DNA from: Asparagopsis taxiformis
Taxonomy: Eukaryota; Rhodophyta; Florideophyceae; Bonnemaisoniales; Bonnemaisoniaceae
Length of the DNA: 64,000 bases
Direction of reading: 5' to 3'
Assembly: GCA_030407315.1 (NCBI GenBank)
Contig: JALQPE010002272.1
Span: 23,635-87,634, forward strand
Position 1 is the stretch's first letter. Each line of letters starts with the position of its first letter. This document shows positions 1-12,123 of the stretch, in pieces. The notes beneath the pieces were generated by a model. The model worked only from the letters and a program-made list of their open reading frames with translations. It was not told where the DNA came from and did not search any database. A program made the translations under genes and the position numbers.

Positions 1-2550
1 CGCGCCCGACCCAGTGAATGTACTGAAGAAACTACGAATATGCTCCGAAGAGTTTCCGAAAATTGTGACACATGTCAAAGAATCTCTCAAGCCCCGATGC
101 GATTCAAAGTGACACTACCGTCCGAAAAAGATCTCGTGTTCGGAGAAGAGCTCTCAATGGACCTCATGTTCATAGACGGAAACGCAATCTTGCACGTAGT
201 GGACACTGCAACAAGGTTTTCTTCAGCCACCTTCCTTGATTCGAATGGATCTGAATATGGACAGACTGCATATGGAGTCTGGCTAGCATTCCTGGAATGC
301 TGGTGTACGTTGTATACTGGCTACCCCAATAGACTAAGAACTGACTACGGGTCAATTTTTACTTCCCCTAAGTGGAAAGAGCTTACCAATGAGAACGGAA
401 TCCAGCTGCGAATCTCCGGAATCGAAGCTCACAACTCGCTTGGAATCGGGGAGCGACTCCATGACCCACTTCGTCGAATTTACCGAAAAATACGAAAAGA
501 TGCGACCGGCACAAACCAACAGACAGCGCTTCGACTCACCTTAAAAGCAATGAATGATACAATGGGAGAAAACGGACTAGTTCCATCCCTATTAGTTTTC
601 GGGATTATTCCCAGGTTTCCTGTCATCAGCAGTCAACTTCCAGCTCAATCCGAACGGATGGAAGTATTAGCCATGGCTCAACGCGAAATGAACACTATCA
701 TTGCCAAAAGGAGAATCATTACCGCTCTCACAAAAAACATACCTTCTGCATCTGATCGTTTTTACTCGATCGACGATGAAGTACTTGTCTACCGCGAGAA
801 AGAAAAGGAATGGGTTGGACCCTATCGAGTAGTATTCATTGACGGAAAGATGATTACTATACAAAATCCAGAACGAACCTATGAAGGCACGTTCAGCTCT
901 CAGCAGATAAAACCATACTTGAGAGACGAAGGGACTGAGGAGAAAGGACCTGACTCTCTCAGCGTTTTATACCAAATGCTAAAGCCATTTCGACTATCCC
1001 CAGAAAGCGGTTCCCAAGAGCATCCTATCCAAATTACAGAAATCATCAAACATGGAGACCCTCGAGAGTCTGAATTCGATGACGCAAAAAGAGAAGAGAT
1101 CCAAGGACTCATTGAACGCGGAACATGGGAAATTGTCCCCAAATCATCCGTTCAAGAGGGAGCTAATATCCTTGGAGGAAGATTCGTACTCACTATCAAA
1201 GACGTTGGAACTGATAAACAAAGACGTAAAGCACGTTATGTTGTACAGGGCTATCGGGACCGCATGAAGACGTCACTCGTCCACGATACCTCTACTGCTA
1301 AACAATCTTCTGTCAAAATACTTGTCGGAATATCAGCGATATATGGATTCCGAATATTTTCCATAGATGTTACTCAAGCCTACCTGCAGAGCTCCGAAAA
1401 TCTGAAACGGGAAATTTACGTCAAGCCTTCTCGAGAATTTAAACTCCATGATGGAGAACTACTTAAATTACGAAAACCCCTATATGGACTTCCCGATAGT
1501 GGTGACTATTGGGGAAGAACTATCTCTGACCACCTTACCAACGTCTTGGGTATGAAAAAAACAATTGGAGATGAAGCCTTCTTCTATAAGCTTCGCAATA
1601 ATATCTCCATGGATTATGCGTAACTTATGTGGACGACTTACTTCAAACAGGTGATGAATCATTTTCAGAATCTTCGAAAGCGACTGAGAAAATATTTCAA
1701 TGCCGAGAACGAGAATGGGATACCGTTCAATTTGCCGGCGTCGAAATCAAGTCTAGTAGAGACGAAAAACAGATTCACCAAAGTACCTATATCCACAAAC
1801 TTACTAAGATTAGTGAGGAAGCTTCATTTCAAGAATACAGATCACTCCGAGCCCAACTTGCGTGGACAACACATACCAGACCGGACATCACTTGTGCTGT
1901 AGCTTTAGCTACACAAGTTACAGAAGAAAATTTCAACGAGAAAAGGAAGGATCACATCAAATCCTTGAACGCTGTCCTAACTCATCTATGTAAACTTAGG
2001 AACCTTCCTTTGCGTTATCCGAAACTAGAAAGAAAGGACTTGAGACTTCAAGTATATTCAGATGCATCCTATGGAAGCAATTATGACGGATCGTCGCAGA
2101 TCGGATTCATCGTCTTCTTAGCAGACGATACAAATCGATGCCAACCGCTGTATTGGACTTCACATAAATCCAAACGGGTGTCTAGATCAGTACTTGGAAG
2201 CGAAACAATGGCGTTTGCTGACGCCTTCGACTTCAGTTATGCGCTGAAATATGATCTCGAACGCATACTGGGACTGACTATTCCGATCATTATGCTTACT
2301 GACAGTTTATCCCTTTTTTGACGTGATCTCTAAAGCAACAGCAACTGCTGAGAAACGTTTAATGATAGACCTGAAAGTAGTCCGAAATGCATATTCGTCC
2401 AGGGAAATGGAAAAGATATGCTTTATTCGGAGTGAATTCAATCCCGCTGATGCCCTTACAAAAATTTCAAAGTGCAGGATACTTGAAAACATATTACAGC
2501 TAGGAAAATTGGATCACCCAATCGAACAATGGGTAGATAGAACCCATTAG
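1..2550 (+). pseudogene. Ty1/Copia retrotransposon pol remnant (integrase, RT, RNase H), 5'-truncated by the window edge
   Basis: Three consecutive frames together spell a Copia polyprotein. The first (40-1620) begins with the end of the zinc-binding pre-integrase region (NCDTCQ). It continues through an integrase core (VDTATRF, then TDYGS, then GERLHD, the expected D-D-E spacing) into a Copia-type reverse transcriptase (FSIDVTQAYLQ, LYGLPDSGDYW). The catalytic YVDD lies at about 1626-1637, but in another frame, so a single-base shift breaks the RT just before it. The second frame carries the rest of RT and RNase H (VYSDASYG, LGSETMAF) up to TDSLSLF. A shift in the T-run near 2311-2317 moves the end (NPADALTK) to a third frame ending at 2550. 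Two frameshifts and no gag in view indicate a dead or mis-assembled copy. Copia is certain from the domain order; the 5' part lies outside the window. Confidence 0.9.
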
Positions 2551-2559
2551 ATATTGAGA

Positions 2560-2910
2560 AAATTATTTACGAAGATTTGTTGAGCGAAAAAAGAATTGGG
2601 AATGTCAGAAATCTTCAAGCCACTGTAAACAGTACAAGTTACTGTAATGAAATTTTCTGGACTAATACTCGCTACAACAAATTGCTCAGACTTCATGGCA
2701 GAGATCATTTCTAAACGTCTAAGTGTCGGCAAGGGTGGAGGTTTGTGGTGTAGAGTGAAGGCAGATAGAGCATATAAAGAACTCCAGGTAGAGCCAACTC
2801 GGAGATAGAAAACACACAACAAGCACACCCAGCAACACAATAAAAGGAGCACAAGCTCAATTCTACTGGCAAATCACACGCGACCGCGTTTGCCTCGATC
2901 AGACATATTC
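2560..2910 (+). repeat. Possible 3' LTR or downstream tail of the Copia element
   Basis: Immediately downstream of the Copia RNase H there is a non-coding stretch with a TATA-like TATAAAG at about 2774 and AATAAA at about 2840. That is what an LTR carrying promoter and polyadenylation signals would look like. I cannot show a matching 5' LTR or TG...CA ends, because the upstream copy is outside the window. The boundaries are therefore guesses. Confidence 0.3.
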
Positions 2911-3886
2911 GCGAACGCGAGGCTCTGACCGGTTATCATTTGTTTCACCCGAGAAACACCAAATTGCCCGACCTTTCTCAACCATACTCGCCCACTCTGG
3001 AATTAACATTGCAACACCAGGACGAAATCTATCAACAATCATTGGAACTTTCAAATAATTTCGGAAAACACTAAGGCTCACGACACAAATGGTCGATCTG
3101 TGATGATTCAATCTGCAATTATTCAAGTGTTATGTTTTAGATCAATTTTCTAGGATTTTTTGAAATGAACATATTATATAGTCGCTTTCTAAATATTTAC
3201 TTTAAAAGCCATTATTTGATCAAGAGGTCTACTGTATGACAATGCTAACAGAACATTGCTCACGTAATGCAGAATTCTGCTGCTCCGTAAATCCTAAATT
3301 GTTAATTTAGTTGGTTGCAAGAAAAGAGTATGTGGCATGCTGCGTGGCCGTTGTCAGTTTGTGACTTGTTCGGAAGCTCATAAAATAGATTGGATGCCTG
3401 ATTGCACACGATTCACCGGGCCAGAACACCCATTTCTCGCATAATCTATTTCAATCTTTGGCAATTCTCGCACTACACCTGTATACATGTGCACGGAGCA
3501 GCGCGTGTATACACAACTTGTAATGTATTGACATTGCTCCACTCTGCCGCCCATGAGCAAGTCAACACCCCCTCTACTTCACACGAAGACGTCAACCATT
3601 CTCATCAAACGAATGACACCTCGTCACATACACCTGCATGCTCCACACACCCCAATTTGCGCACATCGCTGTGCATGCACACCGCGAAGTATACAAAGCG
3701 ATGGCATGGTAGGTTGCCAAACATAGTGTACGAATTACCATTGGTTGCGTTTGGTGAAATGGCCGTCGCATAGCCACTTAAACGCCATGTTTACGATAGC
3801 ACCACTCGCTATGCATTCGCCCGTTTTGCACGCTCTGGGCGTCCTGCCTGTTGACAACACCGTCCAAAACACAGCACACATGTGCC
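2911..3886. other. Intergenic, no supportable gene
   Basis: Only short overlapping open frames with no recognisable domains. A segment near 3284-3315 (CAGAATTCTGCTGCTCCGTA then AATCCTAAATT) is repeated imperfectly near 6298-6330, so it is probably an old dispersed repeat. Confidence 0.5.
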
Positions 3887-4750
3887 ATGCCTCTTGACGC
3901 TCAATCGACGGTTGTCAACAACCCAAACCCGTTTGCCAACCACTATAAAGAACCTGTGTACAACGCCCCAAGCATCTCATCCAATGTTCACCACATCCCA
4001 CAATTCACCATCGCAATGTACCAAGACCAAGACAGCTTCAGCTCAGATGCCAACGAGCAAATTCGTCTAAACCCTCGTATCCAAATCTGCAAATCAAGAG
4101 CACGCAGCAGTGCTGAAATAGAGCACAAAATTCTGACCGAGAACAAAAAAAGGACCAAGCCAAATGCCCCGACCAGGGTCACTAACAGAAGACAAGCAAG
4201 CAACAAACGCAGTGCAGAGATCTGCCGCATCGCCGACAAGTTTTACACGGATAATCTCGAAAAGGAAATCAGTCGAGATGAAAGCATCTCAAGGAACACT
4301 CTTTCTGCCATGTCTCGAATGCAAGCCGAAATGTGTGCTATGAGAAACCGCATCGAACAATTGAAGTGCATCGAACGGAATACAATGCCACAGTCGTGGT
4401 TGCATGACAACCTGATTCCGTGTGATGAAATGCCTGACTCGGATGCTAACGTTGATTTGATAGACTGTGAGTTAGATGCACATGAATTCGAAGAGGGCGA
4501 TGATAAGTGCACTTCTGACCCTGTGACATTTTGCACCAATGAACGATGCATCGATTTGAACATGAAGATTATGGAAGAGGACACGACATGGTTTACAAGG
4601 CAACGACGGGCAGAACGGGTGATTCAACGAGAGGTACACACTCCGATTGCGCAGATAGAGTGTTGTCCGCCAAAGAGAACAAACAACAGATCTCCTGTGT
4701 CCATCTTCGGAACAGCCCATATTGACATCCCTATATTCCCCTGCCTATAA
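3887..4750 (+). CDS. Hypothetical protein with a bZIP-like basic region and helical segment
   Basis: An open frame with no introns; the first true ATG is at 3887, giving 287 aa. The upstream in-frame start is TTG and is not used here. A basic stretch at about residues 75-120 (RVTNRRQASNKRSAE) resembles the N-x-x-A-x-x-R pattern of a bZIP DNA-binding region. It is followed by a helix-prone, charged stretch (MSRMQAEMCAMRNRIEQLK) that could form a short zipper, although leucine heptads are poor. The C-terminal half is acidic, then Cys-containing and basic, with no known domain. A bZIP-like transcription factor is possible, but the match is weak and I do not claim a function. It stands alone in gene-poor sequence. 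Confidence 0.5.
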   Translation: MPLDAQSTVVNNPNPFANHYKEPVYNAPSISSNVHHIPQFTIAMYQDQDSFSSDANEQIRLNPRIQICKSRARSSAEIEHKILTENKKRTKPNAPTRVTNRRQASNKRSAEICRIADKFYTDNLEKEISRDESISRNTLSAMSRMQAEMCAMRNRIEQLKCIERNTMPQSWLHDNLIPCDEMPDSDANVDLIDCELDAHEFEEGDDKCTSDPVTFCTNERCIDLNMKIMEEDTTWFTRQRRAERVIQREVHTPIAQIECCPPKRTNNRSPVSIFGTAHIDIPIFPCL

Positions 4751-7256
4751 GGCCAAAACCTCTTCATTCCAGACCTGTATTATATCATTGCAGTTGTATG
4801 TATATATATTTTTCATTGTAAAGCGTCATGGTCGAAAATCATATCTCCAACAGAGCCACGATTTTGTAATTATCATACGAATTTTCACGACCTAAGTGCC
4901 GTCGTCGACATGCAATGGACTTGTTGACAACTTCATCGCGAGCAAGTATTATCGACTACGCACCCCATAGTTATTTGGCTAGATTGGTATCTCGCAGCGC
5001 TTATAAGACGCACCTTTCGCGCATGCGGACAGTCGTAGTTAGCGCCAGAACTGCTGGCTACGCAGCTCAGAGCTAGATTTCTGGCTCAAAAAAGCCTCGG
5101 TCTCTACGTTGATGGTTTCATGTCGTACGCTCTCACAATCCATCAGGCAGCTTGTAGCGACAGTCATGTCACATGCCAATGCAGGTACAGCTATATTCAA
5201 GTCGTAGACGTCTCGACGTTGATGGCGCCTCTACAGCACGAGTACTCGCTGCAAAGCATATATGCTGGACGACGGCGCACGTTGTTGAAGTTGCATGTCT
5301 GACCTCGGTTTTGTTTGTCCCCCATCAATAACCGAATTTGCAGAAGCAACGACAAAGGTTATTGGAACACAAATGCCCTTTACGCGCTGGCGCGCGCTTC
5401 GCGTGCGTGAATCTGATGCACCGAAGTTCTGTTTGCCCGAGCAGGCAGGTCTTAGCTCGCAATCCACCAGTAGATTCCCATTCCTAGATACCCATACACC
5501 CTCACATACTATGGTAGTTTAGCATGTCCTCATAAGTACCGTATTCGCATCTCTATCTAGGCTTGGATACACTTTTACAGGACTGGATTATAGTGTAGCA
5601 AGGAAAAAAATGAGAACACGTGTACACGATACTGCCCTACAGTGTAAAGGACCTGCGCCAAACTAATCGCTCCATGTGGGTCAGTTGTTGTGGACCGAAG
5701 GTCTTGTTAGCACTAAACTCACTTTCGAGGAAATTTACAGTGAAAGTTGTGAGGCAAGACCCAACACGTGTGCCTCAGATGCAGCTATGCTGCTTGCCTG
5801 CCTGGCATATCCTGAACAAGGAAATCGCTAATCATGCGGAAGCATGTGTCTGAGCTGGGTGAGCAAATTATAACTGCTCAAGGTGCTCACATGTTTGCAA
5901 CAGTCAAATTCAGTTTGTGGTCTCCATTGCAGCAGTAGATGCGATAGCAGCTATGTCTAGGTAGGAAGCACGTGGACAAATAACCCGCCATCGAAAAGTA
6001 ATCATCAATTTCAGATGATGGACTCAACGGTCGTGATGGCGTCAGCATGGATGATGTGAATGTTCAAGTGTAATTCAAAAGTATTAACAGACTATCGGAA
6101 CTAAAGCATCAGAGCGTTTCAGGCGTACTTTTCGAACGACACGTCGCGCGACCTGTCTGTACCCCTCTGAGGGGTACCACCGTCCACCCGGACCATACAC
6201 AGGTCTACCTTTACCGTACGCAAATCAGTTCATATTTGAGTCGTTTCTGAATTTCTACATGTATTGTAAGAATATGCCTACAGAAAGTTGTTCAATACAG
6301 AATTTTGCTGGTCCGTAAATCCTATATTTCGCGATTTGTGCATTTCACAAAGTGAGAATTGTGTTTCCCCGAGCCGCCCTCACACCACCGAAACAGATAC
6401 TTTGGTATGGATTTCGGGAGCCAATCAGCGGTCGAAGAAATTTGTTAGCATGCCAAGTGGCACAGAAAGATACCGAATTGTAGACATTTATTTTGCTGCA
6501 AAAGTAGATATGACAGTCAGTACTGGTAGCTTACATGTTGGGCGCCTACAAGTTGTAGATAGGTCCCCAACCACTTTCTGAACCGAACTAGTCCTCATCG
6601 GCCTGCTGTTGAAAATCCCTATCGTGTTCGAGGTCCCTCCTCACGTGCTGTCATGCAAAGGTAATAATAGATTAAATGCAACAAGTAATTTAATTGGATC
6701 GCCGACGAACAGTCCCATGGTAGGGAAGCCTGGAAGCCTTGCACACAGACATGAACCACCGGGCGCTACCAGTCTTGAATTTCCGTTGTTGTACAGTAAT
6801 GTACAGTGGCACCCGACAGGTATCATGCTTGCGTGCTAGCATCCGCCTCCCCGTAACAGGATGCTCATCCAAAGCTAACATCGATAATGCAGCACAAAAT
6901 CAAACTCTACTAAGAGAACAAAACTACAGTGGTGTCGAGCTCAGAGCTCAATGCTTCACAGCTTTACTGAACTGCTGCCATAAACAAGCGTCGAATAAGG
7001 TGCACCGCGACACATATTCCACAGAATATCCTGCAGATCCCATACCGGTTTCTATAACACATTACATTATTTCGCCCAACTCCGTAAGCTAGTTTGTGCA
7101 AAGAACGATAAGAAACTGATGCATCTTTGCACCTGAAACTTGGCAGAATTCCTGATTCCCTACTCACAATGAAGATATGAAACTGAACACAACTTGAACT
7201 TCCGAAGTATATTCAATCACATGGCGCAGTCACAATTATTCGTATCCAACACATGA
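4751..7256. other. Intergenic, no supportable gene
   Basis: About 2.5 kb with only short frames on both strands and no recognisable protein, tRNA or rRNA. It contains the second copy of the weak dispersed repeat (about 6298-6330), a TATA-like TTATAAG near 5000 and a short palindrome CCCCTCTGAGGGG near 6157. The last part presumably includes the 3' end of the F-box transcript from the minus strand. Confidence 0.5.
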
Positions 7257-8627
7257 TTACGGCGCAAGAGGCGGATACGCATTTTGCACAACACCGAGTA
7301 AACTTCTGCCTTGGTATTCGACTTGCGTGCGAGTATACTCACAAGGCGGTATGAATATGAACCGCCGCTGATCTTCGAGAGCGAGGCCAGCCCTTGTTCG
7401 CTTGTTCAAGTATTCAATGAAATCATCAAAACCGACTCTATCACTCTCCTCCTCTGGTTCAAAATACAATACAGAGGCGTCTGGAAGCACAAATGTTTGC
7501 AGATGTAAAATATTAAAGCGCCTTTCAACGACTAGAATGTTAGGAAGGCCCGTTTCACTGAGCGGGGCGCCAGAAATTTGATGTGCAATTAGATTACAGA
7601 TGAAGCGACCTGTTTTTTGCAAACGACAACGCCACTGCGATCGGCGATTAACTTCAGGATAGATGAGACGCCAACGGTTTGGTCCAGTGGGGTCAATGTT
7701 CTTGTCGATAAGCTTCCAGAGCTCTGGATCGGTGTCCAGCGATCTCCATTGTTTCAGGCAAAGGTTTTTCCATAACGGTTCTTCACATGCAAACTCATTC
7801 CAGCGGCGGCACACCTCACGAGCTCTCCCTAGATTATGACCATCTAAGAAACCAAAGATATGCTTTGCCAGTTCGTCCGGGATGAGCTTAAAACACTCAT
7901 CGGATTTACGACGTCCAGCCACAATGTCGGCCTTGTGCGCCTTGTTAGCTGCTTGAATAGCTTCTTCTGCGGCGGCGGAATTCTGTAGCAACATAGTACG
8001 CAAATAATCACGAACAAAACTGGCAGAGCCGTTCTGTAAGGTCGGCTTGCTTGCAACATAGTCGAGCAGTTGTCGCAACTGAGCAACGACGGCAGGAACC
8101 GAGTCTGGAGCGAGCACTTCTGGGTCGTCCATATCCTTACAGCTAGAACTGCCGGCGTCCGAGTCTGCACTTGAACGCATGCGCTTATAACCTGCGCCGG
8201 GACTGCTCGGCGAGTCGAGGGTGACATCATAGAGACGCTGCGCGGTAGACATTTCGTCGTCGACTTGATGGTGATGGCGGAGATTATGCGGACTGTGGTG
8301 ATGCATTTGATGTGGGGTTGAAGCGGTCTGAAGATGCGGTAGCGGGGGCTCTAGAGTTTGTAGGTTGTGATGTGCACGTCTAGGGGAGGAGATATTGAGC
8401 ATAAGCGAGGCGGGTCGCTTACGAGAGTTGTTGGTCGAAGAGGGGAAGACGGTTGGAGCGGAGGACGGTGCGGGCGGAGGGTATGTCGGGAAAGCGGAGC
8501 CGGCAACGGCGGCTGACGGAGTTGGGGAGGAAGGCCTCGAGGTTGAAGCGGACGGAGAAGCGGTGTTTGGCGGGTTGGAAGCGGATGCGGGTTGTTGTTG
8601 GTCAAAGGTATTAGTCGTCAGCGTCAT
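7257..8627 (-). CDS. F-box protein
   Basis: 456 aa from the ATG at 8627. The frame stays open upstream to 8957, but that extension is Pro/Arg/His-rich low-complexity sequence and is not used. Residues 1-240 are low-complexity and disordered (Ser/Pro/Ala, a His-rich run). A canonical F-box lies at about 248-292 (LIPDELAKHIFGFLDGHNLG, then CRRWNEFACEEPLWKNLC), which would bind Skp1 in an SCF ubiquitin ligase. The C-terminal 160 residues (KQW, RWRLIYPEVNRRSQWRCR) form a conserved-looking extension without WD40, LRR or Kelch repeats, so the substrate class is unknown. The gene lies downstream of GNL1 on the same strand. The 0.9-kb gap upstream is GC-skewed and probably holds the promoter and a long pyrimidine-rich leader. 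Confidence 0.85.
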   Translation of the reverse strand: MTLTTNTFDQQQPASASNPPNTASPSASTSRPSSPTPSAAVAGSAFPTYPPPAPSSAPTVFPSSTNNSRKRPASLMLNISSPRRAHHNLQTLEPPLPHLQTASTPHQMHHHSPHNLRHHHQVDDEMSTAQRLYDVTLDSPSSPGAGYKRMRSSADSDAGSSSCKDMDDPEVLAPDSVPAVVAQLRQLLDYVASKPTLQNGSASFVRDYLRTMLLQNSAAAEEAIQAANKAHKADIVAGRRKSDECFKLIPDELAKHIFGFLDGHNLGRAREVCRRWNEFACEEPLWKNLCLKQWRSLDTDPELWKLIDKNIDPTGPNRWRLIYPEVNRRSQWRCRLQKTGRFICNLIAHQISGAPLSETGLPNILVVERRFNILHLQTFVLPDASVLYFEPEEESDRVGFDDFIEYLNKRTRAGLALEDQRRFIFIPPCEYTRTQVEYQGRSLLGVVQNAYPPLAP

Positions 8628-9550
8628 TAGTACATGACCCGGCGACGTGATCGGGGATGTGTTTGTTGGGAGAGATATGGGGCGGAGGCGCGACGGAGAA
8701 GAATTGATTGAAAGTGATGCAAGATGTACGCTGGTGTGACGACGATGAGGGTGGGTGCGTGCGCGGCGCGGGGTGGCGACGGACGAATGCAGACTGAAAG
8801 GGCGAGTGGTAGTGTACAGGGGACGGGGTGGGGCGAAGACGGGCAAACGGGGACGCGCGGCACAAAGCGCTGGAGCAGGTTGGTTGCAGAGGGACGGCGC
8901 GCGGGGGAGGGCGCGGGTAAACGTGGGTACGATGAGTGGATGGATGGGTGGATACAAGTGAAAAGGGACGTTGGGCAGGACGGACAGGGCGCGGTGTGGA
9001 GTGGTGTAGTTTGTAGCAACGGGTCAACGACACGATGAGGATGGGCGTGTGTGCAAGTCGGACGAGTTGGAGCGCGTCTTGGACTCAGTCGGTGGTGTTG
9101 GTGCAAACGACTGCTCGTGCACGGATTGCGAGTGATGTTGAAAACGACAGGACAGGCCAGTCATTGTGCTGGTGCGCACTGACTCACTGTATGACAACTA
9201 TCGTACATGCGCATGGCCGTTGGTTGGTTGGTTGGCTGTGGAACGTGTTAAAACAGCCACGCAGTCTTTTGTCTCCCGACAGCCTGTCTTTCCATATCGC
9301 ACTCGTTTTGGTCCACAGGAAGGCGCGCGCAGGCGGGAAAGTCACGACTCGCTGTGTAAGTTTCAATTTTTTGAATTACTTTACGGCCCTTTGCGTTCCA
9401 CGTGCAGCCAACCATGCGAAAACGTTTTCAAATTCATCATTTTTTTCCAAACTGTATTCTTCCTCACCGCAGCGCCACGCCGCACCGCGCCAGCTTCCAC
9501 TTTTTTTCAAGCATATGCATGCAACCCTTTATTCGCGACATTACATTCTA

Positions 9551-11446
9551 TCATACACCGAGCTCCTGCAACAGCGAAAACCCATTGCTCCTCGTTGTCT
9601 CCCAACTCTCCCCCGCGCTACTTTCATACTCGTCCCCAGCCAGAACCGCCCAAACCTGCTTCGACGCGCCGAGCACACTCGCTTCCAGATCGTCCGCAAC
9701 GTCCAGCGTTTCCCCGTCCCCCACTTCATACCGCCCGTTGAACCCTTCCGGAACTGTAGCCAACACCACCCGACCATCTAGTGCTAATCGCAGTATGCTG
9801 TTCGCCGCCCGAAACACATCCAGCCTCGCCGCCTTGGCTGTTCGAAATCCCCGCTTCATCGCCCACGCTTCGCATATCTTCCACGCCGTCCATCCCTTTT
9901 CATCCAGGTGACGTTCTTCCTTCAATTCTTCCAGTTTCCCCAACTCGCTCTCCAGCTTGAGCGTTTCCACTAGCGCTACTCGCTCAGCTAGATACTTGAT
10001 TGCCCCATACGGTTCTCGAACTTGCGCGATAGGGTACATTCCAGCCAGAATTTGTAGCTCCCGCGGTGCAAAGCCTGGGAAAACCAATCCCGGACAGTCG
10101 CATAGTCTTACAGACTCGGAAAGGAAAATTGTTTGAAGATGTTTGGTATGTCCGGGTGTACGGCTCGTACTCACCACCTTTTTTCGGAACACTCCATTAA
10201 TCATACTCGACTTGCCAGCATTCGGATGACCTACAATACCAATCGTAATCATGTTTTCGCGCACAGAGTCCTCGTCCAACTCCGACTTGCTATCACTTTC
10301 GTGACTATCACTCCCACTTTCTTCCGCCTTCTTCAGCACCGCTTTTCTTTCAGCTCCCTCTGTTTTCGCGTTTTTCGGTCTTCTCCTGCGCTTCCGCTGC
10401 GCTTTGCCACCAGTTTCAGTTGCATTTTCTTTCTGCGCTCTATCAATAAATAGTTGCCCATTGTCGTCCTTAGCTCCAGTCTGTCCATGCGTTTCCGAGC
10501 GTCGAAGCGTTTCATGAAGAAAACTGAGATCCGCACCATCTTCATCCTCGTCCGATGAGCCAGCATGACCGTCGAGACGTGCACGCCACTCTCCCAGATA
10601 AGCTTTCTTCTTCGGGTCTAGCTTGAGCGAGTCGACAGCGGCTAGCAACTGATCTGCGCCCCAAGCAGAAAGTTTCGAACGCGCCATTCTACGCTCCCGT
10701 TTACTCAGTAGTTCCGAGTTTTCCGCCGAAGGTGCAAGCTTGGCATCCGGAAATGAACTGAACAACGCAATAGCCATACCGGGGTAGTTTTCTTCAAAAT
10801 ACTTTTTCCATGCTAACAAAACGTCAGCTGGAACCAGGTCGCACTTATTCAAAGCCAGAACCATACCTTTCTTCAAATCATCAGTGACATAGTAATAAAG
10901 ATCAGGAACAAAGTGCAAAGCAGGGAAGCGAATATCAGCGACGAGCACCAGGACATCGGAGCGCTCAATAACCCGCCAGAGCTGTCGCCAAGTCTCAATA
11001 TTTTGTTCAAAGTAGGCAGCCGACGGGTCGTTGCGCTGCACTGAGCGCATCCAAGTACGAAAAGCTTCAAGTTCGCGGGCCTCGAGCTCGGCAAGGGTGT
11101 CTGAATATTTCCACGGGGGGCGTCGAGGCATGGCGAAACGGGGGTCGGGATAGGGGCGCACGGAGGAAATGGACATTGTGCGGTCGGCGAGACGCGCATG
11201 AGTGGAGATGGGGGCATGGGCGAGTGCACGGGCCTGTATGCGCGACTGCTCAGTGTCGGCAGCAAAGGTGAGCTTGTAGCGTTGGGATGGCGTCTGATGG
11301 GATGGGGAGGAGGAAGAGGGCTTGCGATTTCGCGACGAATTTGCAGATGATGGCGACGATGGCGTCACGGATGGATTTGCAGAGGCCTGGCGCTTGCGAC
11401 GGAGCTGTTCGCGTTTGGCCTTTGCGGAGAAGGGTTTCTTGCCCAT
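9551..11446 (-). CDS. GNL1: GNL1/HSR1-type circularly permuted GTPase
   Basis: 631 aa starting at MGKKPFSAKAKREQLRRKR, which matches the lysine-rich N-terminus of animal and plant GNL1. An upstream in-frame extension to 11668 is not used. The GTPase motifs come in permuted order: G4 NKCD at about 200-203, then an acidic/basic insertion (about 290-395), then G1 GHPNAGKS at about 406-413, G2 in SRTPGHTKH, and G3 DCPG. Family landmarks PRRPPW (about 108) and FEQNIETWRQLWRVIERSD are present. This order is the hallmark of the YlqF/YawG family involved in ribosome assembly and nucleolar functions. The insertion has a basic run (KRRRRPK) suitable for nuclear or nucleolar targeting. No intron. It is transcribed in the same direction as the F-box gene. 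Confidence 0.93.
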   Translation of the reverse strand: MGKKPFSAKAKREQLRRKRQASANPSVTPSSPSSANSSRNRKPSSSSPSHQTPSQRYKLTFAADTEQSRIQARALAHAPISTHARLADRTMSISSVRPYPDPRFAMPRRPPWKYSDTLAELEARELEAFRTWMRSVQRNDPSAAYFEQNIETWRQLWRVIERSDVLVLVADIRFPALHFVPDLYYYVTDDLKKGMVLALNKCDLVPADVLLAWKKYFEENYPGMAIALFSSFPDAKLAPSAENSELLSKRERRMARSKLSAWGADQLLAAVDSLKLDPKKKAYLGEWRARLDGHAGSSDEDEDGADLSFLHETLRRSETHGQTGAKDDNGQLFIDRAQKENATETGGKAQRKRRRRPKNAKTEGAERKAVLKKAEESGSDSHESDSKSELDEDSVRENMITIGIVGHPNAGKSSMINGVFRKKVVSTSRTPGHTKHLQTIFLSESVRLCDCPGLVFPGFAPRELQILAGMYPIAQVREPYGAIKYLAERVALVETLKLESELGKLEELKEERHLDEKGWTAWKICEAWAMKRGFRTAKAARLDVFRAANSILRLALDGRVVLATVPEGFNGRYEVGDGETLDVADDLEASVLGASKQVWAVLAGDEYESSAGESWETTRSNGFSLLQELGV

Positions 11447-12123
11447 CGTGAGATAGGCGGTTTGGAGCGGGAGAGGTAATTCGCTGTGGGCTGTAGTTTG
11501 ATGGCGGTGGCGGACGGTCGGTCGGTCGGTCGCGCGTGCGTGCGTCTGGACAGTGGCACGGAGGTTGCCAACCGGCATCACACGCATCACCAGTAGCAAT
11601 GTTACAATCCACACGGTCGGTGGCAGTGTGACCCAAATTTTAAATGAGAAAAAGATTGCAGTAGACATCCATACACCGTAACGCTTATGTCACGCACTGT
11701 AAGCAAACTATGTGATGTTGCCTTGAGATCGGATCTCGACATTTTTGTCAAAAAATGCTGTCCGCCCATGTTCGCACGTTTGATTGGTCAATCCGCGATG
11801 GGTCGCTTGTCCCCTTCACCGAAACGCACGACGGTTCTTTCCCACTGCACTGATATTGTGCTGACATCATGGACACGTGTAATAATTGAGACAGCCGTAT
11901 CTGAATTGTTTTCGTGAGTTGGACAGCCTGGCGTCCAGAAATAAATCGACGTTCCATAACATTTTGTCGATCCAAACTTATTCAATATTTTCTGCAATTG
12001 CAAATTTTTTCGGCCGCTTTCATATCGCCATATCGAAAAATTTCAAGTCCACGCCCGTCGTTAAATGTTCTCCCCGACGTTGTTCGCTTCCCTCTGACGA
12101 TTCCAAAACCTGTTCAAATTAAC

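Noticed and set aside
8628..8957. N-terminal extension of the F-box protein
   Set aside because: Pro/Arg/His-rich, no conserved features, and the ATG at 8627 fits better.
9035..9781. Open frame of 248 codons on the plus strand
   Set aside because: It lies over the F-box leader and the end of GNL1 on the opposite strand, has no domain and an unlikely composition; a shadow.
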